From: JAKFVC01 sp040386595
Lineage (GTDB): Bacteria; Planctomycetota; Planctomycetia; Planctomycetales; Planctomycetaceae
Direction of reading: 5' to 3'
Assembly: GCA_040386595.1 (NCBI GenBank)
Contig: JAZKFE010000197.1
Coordinates: 1-7,117, forward strand
DNA length: 7,117 bases
This document shows, piece by piece, positions 1-5,970 of this stretch. The position numbers and the translations under genes were made by a program. The notes under the pieces were generated by a model. The model saw only the letters and a list, made by a program, of their open reading frames with translations, did not search any database and was not told the origin of the DNA. Position 1 is the stretch's first letter. Each line of letters begins with the position of its first letter.

Positions 1-64
1 TCTAAGAGGTCCGAACAAGACCTTCAGTATTCAACGAGTGATTGAATTGATTCAGGAGATTTTT

Positions 65-214
65 ACCACGAATGACACAAATCACACGAATTAATCACAG
101 GAAGATCAATTCTCAATTCATTGTTCAAAACTGGAACAAGCTTTTGAACACACCGCGATTCCCAATAACTGCGGTCGACTGTTCTGCATTCGTGTGATTT
201 GTGTCATTCGTGGT
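65..214. repeat. Composite inverted-repeat element (MITE/REPIN-like)
   Basis: Positions 65-91 and 188-214 are perfect 27-bp inverted repeats of each other, separated by 96 nt. Similarity continues imperfectly about 9 bp further outwards (3 mismatches). Between the arms lie two smaller hairpins: TGTTCAAAA (122-130) with TTTTGAACA (142-150), and ACCGC (152-156) with GCGGT (171-175). The whole could fold as one long stem closing two internal hairpins. No reading frame of note lies inside. Long terminal inverted repeats around non-coding DNA suggest a non-autonomous mobile element or a REP-doublet-type element. That identity is inference; no target-site duplication is recognisable and no transposase is nearby. 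Confidence 0.6.
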
Positions 215-250
215 TTACATCTCTTTGTCTCTTCGAATTCGGTTTCACTG

Positions 251-274
251 TTGGCAATTTCTCGGTTGTGCCAA
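251..274 (-). terminator. Weak hairpin after the DUF1501 gene
   Basis: TTGGCA (251-256) and TGCCAA (269-274) form a perfect 6-bp stem with a 12-nt loop, 12 nt beyond the DUF1501 stop codon in the direction of transcription. There is no T-run after it on the minus strand, so it is only a possible terminator or mRNA 3'-end structure. Confidence 0.2.
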
Positions 275-286
275 GCGTTCTAAACT

Positions 287-1711
287 TTACGTCAAAACTT
301 CTTTCACGACGCGCCCGTGGACGTCGGTCAGGCGGAAGTTCCGGCCGGCGTAGCGGTATGTCAGCTGTTCGTGGTTCAATCCCAGCTGATGCAACATCGT
401 GGCGTGTAAATCGTGCATATGGACTTTGTCCTGGACGGCCAGATGGCCGAACTCGTCGGTCTGCCCGAAGGCAAATCCGGGCTTAAATCCGCCACCCGCT
501 AGCCACATCGTGAAGCCGCCCGGGTTGTGGTCGCGCCCGGTGCCGTTTGTCTGGGCATAGGGGGTTCGGCCGAACTCACCACCCCACCAGACAATGGTGT
601 CTTCGAGCAGTCCGCGTTGTTTTAAATCGGCCAGTAAACCCGAAATGGGTTTGTCGACGGCTCGGGCGTGATCGGCGTGCTTTGGCAGATTGGAATGCTG
701 ATCCCAAGCCGGATTGGCGGTGTTATCACCATAGGTGACTTGAATAAACCGGACCCCTTCTTCGCACATCCGCCGCGCCATCAGGCACTGCTTTCCGAAG
801 TTGTCGGTTTCTTTCTCGCCAATTCCATATTGAGTCAGGGTTGCGGCTGACTCCTTCGACAAGTCCAACACGTCGGGGGCATGGGTTTGCATTCTCCACG
901 CCAGCTCGAAGGAATTGATGACCGCTTCCAGCTCGGTATCGCCGGGGTGTGTTTGGATTTGTTGCGCGTTCAACGACTGCGTTAAATCGAACATCCGTCG
1001 TTGAGTGGCCACATCGACCTGGCGATTTCCCAAGTTGCGGATCGTGGCTTCAGATGCTGGCCCGCCGGCTTTTCCTAAGGCGGTCCCTTGATACACCGGG
1101 GGCAGGAACGCATTGCCATAATTACGCGGTCCGCCGTTTCCGGTCGACGCAGCAATCGACACGAAGCCCGGTAGATTTTGGTTCTCAGTTCCCAAGCCGT
1201 ACAGAACCCACGAACCCATCGAAGGTCGGATGAAGTTGGTGGAACCGCAATGCAGAAACAACGTCGCCGGACCGTGGGCAACTCCTTCGGTATGGAGCGA
1301 GTGCATGAAGCACAGATCATCCACATGCTTCGTGATCTCGGGAAACAAGTTCGACGACCAGCGGCCGCATTCTCCATGCTGCTGGAACTTCCACAGCGGT
1401 TTCATGATCCGCTGCGACGAGCCCTTCTTGCCGGTATTGGCAATGATTCGAGCATCATCGAAGCTCATCATCTTGCCATCTTGTTCGTCCAGCGCCGGCT
1501 TGTAATCAAACGAATCAACGTGGCTGGGGCCCCCCTGCATAAACAGGAAAATGATCCGCTTCGCTCGGGGAGCAAAGTGCGGCATTTTCGGGGCCAGCGG
1601 ATCGTCATTCGTGGCCGCAGCCTGAGCCAATCCGGCCAACGCCAGCGATCCAAATCCACAGGCCGCAGTTTGTAACGCTTGACGGCGATTGCAGTGAGAT
1701 CCCAAAAACAT
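287..1711 (-). CDS. DUF1501 family protein with twin-arginine-type signal
   Basis: The 474-aa product matches the DUF1501 family, which I recall as related to the alkaline phosphatase/sulfatase superfamily; the substrate is unknown. The N-terminus has a twin-arginine motif NRRQALQ (residues 8-14), a hydrophobic stretch (about 17-30) and a likely cleavage near AQA-A (about 29-32), so export in folded form by Tat is predicted. The usual Phe of the Tat motif is Ala here. Family-like motifs in order are FMQGGPSHVDSFD (57-69), WDQHSN (336-341), WWGGEFGRTP (375-384), GRDHNPGGF (392-400) and a C-terminal HDLHATML (433-440). It appears full length. The ATG has a good Shine-Dalgarno 7 nt upstream. It is the second gene of an operon, 33 nt after the cytochrome-type gene. 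Whether it is an active hydrolase cannot be seen from sequence. Confidence 0.95.
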   Translation of the reverse strand: MFLGSHCNRRQALQTAACGFGSLALAGLAQAAATNDDPLAPKMPHFAPRAKRIIFLFMQGGPSHVDSFDYKPALDEQDGKMMSFDDARIIANTGKKGSSQRIMKPLWKFQQHGECGRWSSNLFPEITKHVDDLCFMHSLHTEGVAHGPATLFLHCGSTNFIRPSMGSWVLYGLGTENQNLPGFVSIAASTGNGGPRNYGNAFLPPVYQGTALGKAGGPASEATIRNLGNRQVDVATQRRMFDLTQSLNAQQIQTHPGDTELEAVINSFELAWRMQTHAPDVLDLSKESAATLTQYGIGEKETDNFGKQCLMARRMCEEGVRFIQVTYGDNTANPAWDQHSNLPKHADHARAVDKPISGLLADLKQRGLLEDTIVWWGGEFGRTPYAQTNGTGRDHNPGGFTMWLAGGGFKPGFAFGQTDEFGHLAVQDKVHMHDLHATMLHQLGLNHEQLTYRYAGRNFRLTDVHGRVVKEVLT

Positions 1712-1718
1712 TCGAAAA

Positions 1719-1725
1719 TCCTCTC
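1719..1725 (-). promoter_or_regulatory. Ribosome binding site of the DUF1501 gene
   Basis: On the minus strand this reads GAGAGGA, 7 nt before the ATG at 1711. It fixes that start and shows the gene can be translated independently of the upstream gene, whose stop is at 1745-1747. Confidence 0.7.
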
Positions 1726-1744
1726 ACGGACAAGACGGTGGCCG

Positions 1745-4687
1745 TCAATCTACATACCGAAAATCGACACTGGCAAACAACGCCTGCACCAGTTGACTCC
1801 AACGCTGCGTTTGCTGCTGTTTGAAGTCGGCCGCTGACGCATCCGTCTCCACATATTTTAGAGCCGTGGTCCGTTCGGTGGCAGTCGGAAATCGTCCCAG
1901 CAGCCGACGGAAGACAAGATCGACGCGGCCGGTCTCGTTGTCGGGGACGTCCCGCAGCAAACGCACCGCGGCCAGACGAGCTTGTTCTTGCACGAAGGGA
2001 CTGTTCATCAGGAACAAGGCTTGCGGAGCCACCGTGCTGGAGTTGCGGCGTCCGAAAACCATGCTGGGGTCGGGGAAGTCAAAGACCTCAAACAACTCTG
2101 GTAAGGAGTTCCGCAGCACGGGCCAATAGACCGCTCGGCGGGTGAGGGCCGACTGGTAACCATAGTCGGCGTTGGTCCCCGGCTTAATGGTCGAACCTCC
2201 CGCTTGCAGATCGAGCGTGCCGCTAGTCGTCAGGATCGCATCGAGCAAACATTCCGCTTCTTGTCGTCGGCGATAAGCATGGCCCAGCAAGCGGTTCTCC
2301 GGGTCCGCTTTCGCCAACTCCGGAGACGCCACGGACGACAATTGGTAAGTGCGTGACAGCACAATCTGCCGGATCAGCGACTTTGCCGACCAACCCTCGG
2401 AGACGAACCGAGTCGCCAGATAGTCCAGCAGTTCCGGGTGCGAGGGAGCTTCCCCCGTCGTCCCGAAGTTGTCGACTGTGCGGACCAGACCACTGCCGAG
2501 CAGCCAATGCCAGATTCGATTGGCCATGACTCGCGGCGGCAGCGGGTTGTCAGCGCTGGCGAGCCAATCGCCCAGTTCACGACGTCCACTTTGATTATTG
2601 GGGATCGCAGCCGTCGTCCCCTGGCTGACAACGCTTAAAAAACCGCGAGGAGCAATCGCCCCCAAATTGTGGACGGTGCCGCGAATGTGGATGGCACAAT
2701 CTTCCAGTTTCGCTTCTTCTTGGACGGACATAAACAGCGGCCGCTGCGGTCCCTGGGCCTTTAATTTTTGCAGTTCTTTTTCCAGCCGTTTGACCTCGGC
2801 GACTTGCTGCTGGCTGGCGCGTTGAGCGGCTTCCAGTTTGGGATCGTTTTTATCGGCGGTAGGCGACACGGATGCGGCGGCGAGGTCACCGGGGTCTGCG
2901 GGTAGGAACTGCACGGCGTCGGCAACGACGTGTCCCTTGGTTCCTTCGTTCGCGACGATGACGAAGCCCTGGCCCGTTTGTTCAAAGCGGTGTTGCCCCA
3001 GCGACACAAACCGACCGTCAATGGGTGGCGGCAGTTGCTGATTGATCAGCACGGTTTTCTCGCCGTCGGCACTGAAGACGGTGACCGGCGCGTCCATCGC
3101 ACGGTTGCCACCCGCGGTGTAGGCCAATCGCACTTCATACAGTCCCGATTTGGGGAGATCGGGCTGGAAGGTCAGCGTTTTTGTCCCTTTCTCTCCGTCC
3201 AGGTCATGCAGATAGCCGGCTCCGATGTAGGGCCTCACGGATTGTGACAGCTTCCAGTCCCCGACCTTCTTGGCCTGAGCATCATCGACAACGATCCCGG
3301 GTAGATCTTTCGCCGCCACGACATCGATGTTCACGGAAACCTTGCCGCTGGCTGCAGCGGTCAACGACTTGGCAAGGCTCTGGGCGGCTTTGACCTGTTG
3401 CTGCATTTCGGCGACCACGGTCTCGTGCTGCCGGAGTTTATTTTCCAGTTCTGGCTCCACCGGCAACGGCAGTTCTAGCCATTTGGAAACATTCGCATGT
3501 TCCAGTGTCTTGGCGTTCCGCAAGATGCCCGCCAACGCGTAGTAGTCGCGGGTGGGGATCGGGTCGAACTTGTGATCATGGCAGCGAGCACAGGTCACGG
3601 TTTGTGCGAGAAAACCTTTGGTGATGGCATCGAGCTGTTCGTCGACGACATCCATTCGCAGCTGCGTTTTGTCCTGTTCTTCCAGGTTGGTGTTGCCCAT
3701 CACCAGGAATGCGGTTCCGATGCTTTGCCGTGCCTTTTCGTCGCTAGTCGCTGCGGGGAGCAAATCACCGGCGACTTGCTCACGCAGAAATTGGTCAAAC
3801 GGTCGGTCGGTATTGAAGTGCTCGATGACATAATCTCGGTACCGCCAGGCCTCGGGCATGATGAAGCCGCGCAGCGTCAGCGATTCCGCGTATCGAGCGA
3901 CGTCCAGCCAATGTCGGCCCCAACGTTCCCCAAACTGCGGCGACGACATCAATTGCTCGACCAGCAATGCATAGGCCTCGGGCCGCGAATCGGCCACAAA
4001 CGCGTCGATAGTCTCGGGGGCAGGGGGGAGTCCGATTAAGTCGAAATAGACGCGTCGAATCAGCGTGACGCGATCGGCGTCAGCCACTGGCTGTAAGCCT
4101 TTCGCTTCCAACCCCGCCAGGATGAAACGATCAATGTTCCCTTCCGGCCAGTTGCCGTTTTTTACCGTAGGAATCTGTGGCGTACGCAACGGTTGATAGG
4201 ACCAATGCTGGCGTCCGGCCTGGAGATCAATCCCCTGGGGTTTGACCGGAGCCTGACCGCTGCGTGGATCGGGAGCTCCCATCTTCACCCAGGCTTCAAA
4301 GTTGGCGATGACATCAGCCGGCAGTTTGCCTTTGGGAGGCATCTTAAATGTCTCGTAGCGCAACGCATCCAGCAGCAATGAATCAGCCGGCTGGTCAGAT
4401 TCCAGAGCCGGGCCGCTGTCGCCACCGGCCAGCAAGCCTTCCCGACTGTCGAGCAGCAGGCCAGCCTTCAACTGATTTGAGGTTTGCGCTTCTTGGGAGT
4501 GGCATTCGTAACAATATTTGACGAGGACTGGCCGGATCTTCTTTTCGAAGAAATCGGATTGCTCGGCGGTCAAACGAGGGGCAGGGGGGGCTGCGTCTTC
4601 CGCCCAGCAGGGAACGAATCCGGCCAATACCGCAACGACGCACAGTCCCACTCGTGCCGCCTGGCGAACTGCCTGCTTCAGAATCAT
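1745..4687 (-). CDS. Planctomycete cytochrome c / DUF1549 / DUF1553 protein with golvesin-like insert
   Basis: A 980-aa predicted exported haem protein. Domains in order: Sec signal peptide (1-29, hydrophobic 12-25, likely cut after CWA); planctomycete cytochrome c domain (about 43-140) with haem motif CYECH (59-63) and a possible Met ligand in KMPPKGKLP (115-123); DUF1549/PSCyt2 (about 183-392), ending with a second CxxCH, CARCH (366-370); coiled coil (about 411-446); a golvesin/xanthan-lyase-like beta module (about 463-597; YLHD 492-495, GNRA 527-530, VVADAVQF 587-594); second coiled coil (about 616-645); DUF1553/PSD1 (about 702-950, with MANRIWHWLLG 721-731). The ATG at 4687 is chosen because the signal peptide begins there. 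The frame is open to a TTG at 4735, but those 16 residues would precede a normal leader, and neither start has a strong Shine-Dalgarno. First gene of an operon with DUF1501. Reaction unknown; redox or polymer-related roles in the periplasm are guesses. Confidence 0.93.
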   Translation of the reverse strand: MILKQAVRQAARVGLCVVAVLAGFVPCWAEDAAPPAPRLTAEQSDFFEKKIRPVLVKYCYECHSQEAQTSNQLKAGLLLDSREGLLAGGDSGPALESDQPADSLLLDALRYETFKMPPKGKLPADVIANFEAWVKMGAPDPRSGQAPVKPQGIDLQAGRQHWSYQPLRTPQIPTVKNGNWPEGNIDRFILAGLEAKGLQPVADADRVTLIRRVYFDLIGLPPAPETIDAFVADSRPEAYALLVEQLMSSPQFGERWGRHWLDVARYAESLTLRGFIMPEAWRYRDYVIEHFNTDRPFDQFLREQVAGDLLPAATSDEKARQSIGTAFLVMGNTNLEEQDKTQLRMDVVDEQLDAITKGFLAQTVTCARCHDHKFDPIPTRDYYALAGILRNAKTLEHANVSKWLELPLPVEPELENKLRQHETVVAEMQQQVKAAQSLAKSLTAAASGKVSVNIDVVAAKDLPGIVVDDAQAKKVGDWKLSQSVRPYIGAGYLHDLDGEKGTKTLTFQPDLPKSGLYEVRLAYTAGGNRAMDAPVTVFSADGEKTVLINQQLPPPIDGRFVSLGQHRFEQTGQGFVIVANEGTKGHVVADAVQFLPADPGDLAAASVSPTADKNDPKLEAAQRASQQQVAEVKRLEKELQKLKAQGPQRPLFMSVQEEAKLEDCAIHIRGTVHNLGAIAPRGFLSVVSQGTTAAIPNNQSGRRELGDWLASADNPLPPRVMANRIWHWLLGSGLVRTVDNFGTTGEAPSHPELLDYLATRFVSEGWSAKSLIRQIVLSRTYQLSSVASPELAKADPENRLLGHAYRRRQEAECLLDAILTTSGTLDLQAGGSTIKPGTNADYGYQSALTRRAVYWPVLRNSLPELFEVFDFPDPSMVFGRRNSSTVAPQALFLMNSPFVQEQARLAAVRLLRDVPDNETGRVDLVFRRLLGRFPTATERTTALKYVETDASAADFKQQQTQRWSQLVQALFASVDFRYVD

Positions 4688-4728
4688 GTGTATCAGTCCC
4701 GCGTTTTGCCGTACACCGTTCGTTCCAT

Positions 4729-4776
4729 CGATCAAACACCGTCACCAGGAACCCGCACGCTGGAGAGGTTTGATCG
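4729..4776. promoter_or_regulatory. Inverted repeat upstream of the cytochrome/DUF1501 operon
   Basis: CGATCAAAC (4729-4737) and GTTTGATCG (4768-4776) are perfect 9-bp inverted copies 30 nt apart. A smaller CCAG/CTGG pair (4745-4748, 4760-4763) is nested between them. The pair lies 42-89 nt upstream of the operon's ATG, within the divergent intergenic region. It could be a two-site operator or a 5'-UTR stem. No promoter hexamers are clear in either direction. Confidence 0.4.
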
Positions 4777-4888
4777 TTGCATCTATCATGGCTTAAATGT
4801 CTTGCTTTCGCCAGACTTGTTCGGGAAACCGGGGATTCAGTTGCAAAATTTGTGACTCGGTCACCGTCCGGACAAATCTCCGCAAAGT

Positions 4889-4919
4889 GGAACAACGGCG
4901 ATGAAACTCGCCATGTTCC
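4889..4919. promoter_or_regulatory. Interrupted palindrome upstream of the haem-binding gene
   Basis: GGAACA (4889-4894) pairs with TGTTCC (4914-4919), and inside it GGCGA (4897-4901) pairs with TCGCC (4908-4912) around the loop TGAAAC. This gives an 11-bp stem with a small internal loop. It ends 62 nt before the ATG at 4982. It may act as an operator or as an mRNA leader hairpin. Two shorter palindromes (CGGTCACCG at 4858-4866 and GTCCGGAC at 4866-4873) lie just upstream. Confidence 0.45.
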
Positions 4920-4969
4920 TGAGCGTAAAGCGAGATAGATAGCCCCTTTCCTGACTTCAATTGCTCATT

Positions 4970-4974
4970 GAGGA
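4970..4974 (+). promoter_or_regulatory. Ribosome binding site of the haem-binding gene
   Basis: GAGGA is 7 nt before the ATG at 4982 and only 4 nt before the adjacent in-frame ATG at 4979. The spacing favours 4982. An upstream in-frame TTG at 4961 would lie before this site and is unlikely to be the start. Confidence 0.65.
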
Positions 4975-4981
4975 AATCATG

Positions 4982-5545
4982 ATGTCTCTCCAAAGATTTG
5001 TGCTCGTCGCCATTTGCTGCGTGCCTCTCGTTAGTAACCACGCTCCGACCGCGGCCCAGGATCAGCCTGCTGCGACGCCCGACGGATCTGCGGCCACATT
5101 GGTGACCCGTAATCGCGTGCAGCTGAATTTGGCCGGTGCCGAGTTGATCATCACCGCCGCGCGACATAAGGCGCTGGCGATGAATTTGAAGTTGAACATC
5201 GCCGTCGTCGATGACGGCGGCCACCTGCTCGCCTTCGCTCGGATGGACGGAGCCCGCCCTGCCAGTGGCTACACGGCACTGACCAAAGCCACGACCGCCG
5301 CGACATTTCGACAAGAAACGGGCCCCGCTCCGAAGGCGGCCCCCGATGTGTTGTTGAGTTTGAGCTTGCAAAACGCGGCCCAGGCCAGCGGCGGCAAGCT
5401 GACGACCTTAAAGGGAGGTGTGCCCGTCGTTGTTGACGGCCAGGTTATCGGGGCGGTCGGTATCGGCGGAGGCACCGGCGAACAAGACGCCGAAGTGGCC
5501 AAAGTTGGCATCCAGGCCCTGTTGGATCAGCTCGCGGCAAAGTAG
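4982..5545 (+). CDS. Exported GlcG/HbpS-type haem-binding protein
   Basis: A 187-aa protein of the GlcG/HbpS (DUF336, haem-degrading) family. Seen: a signal peptide (1-25; hydrophobic RFVLVAICCVPLV at 5-17, likely cut near TAA-Q), a low-complexity linker (about 26-40), then the domain (about 45-187). The domain has the typical core IAVVDDGGHLLAFARMDG (73-90, His81), the segment KGGVPVVVDGQVIGAVGIGGGTGEQD (144-169) and a C-terminal helix. The length exceeds a bare domain mainly because of the leader and linker. Family members bind haem or tetrapyrroles, and some sense redox state or iron; the ligand here is not shown by sequence. It is transcribed divergently from the cytochrome-type operon and appears to be monocistronic, with 425 nt before the next gene. 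The start is ATG 4982; ATG 4979 would add one Met. It is not called glcG because no glycolate genes are nearby. Confidence 0.9.
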   Translation: MSLQRFVLVAICCVPLVSNHAPTAAQDQPAATPDGSAATLVTRNRVQLNLAGAELIITAARHKALAMNLKLNIAVVDDGGHLLAFARMDGARPASGYTALTKATTAATFRQETGPAPKAAPDVLLSLSLQNAAQASGGKLTTLKGGVPVVVDGQVIGAVGIGGGTGEQDAEVAKVGIQALLDQLAAK

Positions 5546-5557
5546 TCGTCTTGGACT

Positions 5558-5621
5558 TGTGGCGGGTATCGCGGGGCAGTGCTTTTGCGTAACAAACTCC
5601 AAACGGCTGCCCCCCGCCACA
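5558..5621 (+). terminator. Long-range hairpin after the haem-binding gene
   Basis: TGTGGCGGG (5558-5566) is perfectly complementary to CCCGCCACA (5613-5621). Inside, GGGGCAG (5573-5579) pairs with CTGCCCC (5607-5613), sharing base 5613. The result is a GC-rich two-part stem with a 27-nt loop, starting 13 nt after the stop codon. There is no T-run after it, so a classical intrinsic terminator is doubtful; it may instead be a 3'-UTR structure. Confidence 0.35.
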
Positions 5622-5649
5622 GCTCAACAGCAAGAACTCATTTCTGATA

Positions 5650-5682
5650 TTGACAGTCAAGACAGATTATATCAATATAATC
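5650..5682 (+). promoter_or_regulatory. Promoter-like hexamers embedded in two perfect palindromes
   Basis: TTGACA (5650-5655) and TATAAT (5676-5681) match both sigma-70 consensus hexamers, but the spacer is 20 nt instead of about 17. The first lies in TTGACAGTCAA (5650-5660), an 11-bp palindrome. The second lies in GATTATATCAATATAATC (5665-5682), with 8-bp arms around a 2-nt centre. A repressor or activator operator is plausible. The downstream gene starts at 5971, which would imply a leader of about 280 nt. Planctomycete promoter consensus is poorly known to me, so activity is uncertain. Confidence 0.4.
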
Positions 5683-5970
5683 ACGACCACGATGGTGATC
5701 AATAAATGTAACCAGCCGTGATTCTGGGTTCACAGTACACACAGAGTTGACCGGGTGACCGGAGACGTTCTCGGGACAAAGGTGTCCCGATGTTGAGCAT
5801 TCCGAATACCCGTTGTCCCTGTTTCTCGCGGTTGGACGCCAAACCTTCTTGTTCGGCGCGGGCCCGCTGAATCGTTTCAGCTCGTGGCTGCTGCGCCCTC
5901 GGTCCGATTGTGGCCCAGTGTCACATTCGGGGTGTCTGATAGTGGTCACAATTCCCCTAGGAGAATTCTC
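5683..5970 (+). other. Hairpin-rich non-coding leader region of the DUF1559 gene
   Basis: I accept no gene in this stretch. Structures seen: TCGGGACA (5771-5778) with TGTCCCGA (5783-5790), an 8-bp stem with loop AAGG; GCGGGCCCGC (5858-5867), a 10-bp palindrome; GCTGAA (5866-5871) with TTCAGC (5876-5881), loop TCGT; and GGCGC (5855-5859) with GCGCC (5893-5897), which could enclose the last stem. A near-tandem 8-mer, TGACCGGG then TGACCGGA, lies at 5748-5763. It could be a structured 5' leader, but it matches no RNA family I recognise. Confidence 0.35.
5959..5964 (+). promoter_or_regulatory. Ribosome binding site deciding a GTG start
   Basis: AGGAGA ends 6 nt before the GTG at 5971. The frame is open further upstream to an ATG at 5884, but that would place 29 unrelated residues before the prepilin leader. 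This site and the leader position both favour GTG 5971. Confidence 0.8.

Noticed and set aside
1178..1675. Plus-strand 165-codon open frame opposite the DUF1501 gene
   Set aside because: It lies wholly antisense to a confident family match, has no recognisable domain, and is a typical by-product of GC-rich coding sequence.
3497..4039. Plus-strand 180-codon open frame opposite the cytochrome-type gene
   Set aside because: It is antisense to the conserved DUF1549 region and shows no family motifs; the minus-strand gene explains the openness of the frame.
4688..4735. TTG-initiated 16-residue N-terminal extension of the cytochrome-type protein
   Set aside because: The signal peptide starts naturally at the ATG at 4687, and the extension has no strong ribosome site.
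4395..4895. Minus-strand 166-codon frame overlapping the start of the cytochrome-type gene
   Set aside because: It overlaps the signal peptide and cytochrome domain in another frame, is rich in Arg, Ser and Gly, and has no recognisable domain.
4916..4941. Possible promoter TTCCTG..TAGATA before the haem-binding gene
   Set aside because: The hexamer matches are poor and the spacing of about 14 nt is too short to support a call.
4793..5371. Minus-strand 192-codon frame opposite the haem-binding gene
   Set aside because: It is antisense to a clear GlcG/HbpS protein and its Arg/Gly/Gln-rich composition fits a shadow frame.
5701..5760. Possible tRNA T-arm-like string around GGTTCACAG
   Set aside because: No matching acceptor, D or anticodon stems could be assembled around it.
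5638..5949. Minus-strand 103-codon frame in the 5546-5970 gap, GTG start with an AGGGG-like site
   Set aside because: It is the only sizeable frame there that does not overlap a gene, but the product has no recognisable domain or export signal. Its apparent ribosome site is the reverse of the palindromic CCTAGG beside the DUF1559 Shine-Dalgarno, and the frame runs through the promoter palindromes. Conservation in relatives would reopen it.
5884..5970. ATG-initiated 29-residue extension of the DUF1559 protein
   Set aside because: Prepilin leaders are short and basic, and AGGAGA is correctly placed for GTG 5971, not for the upstream ATG.
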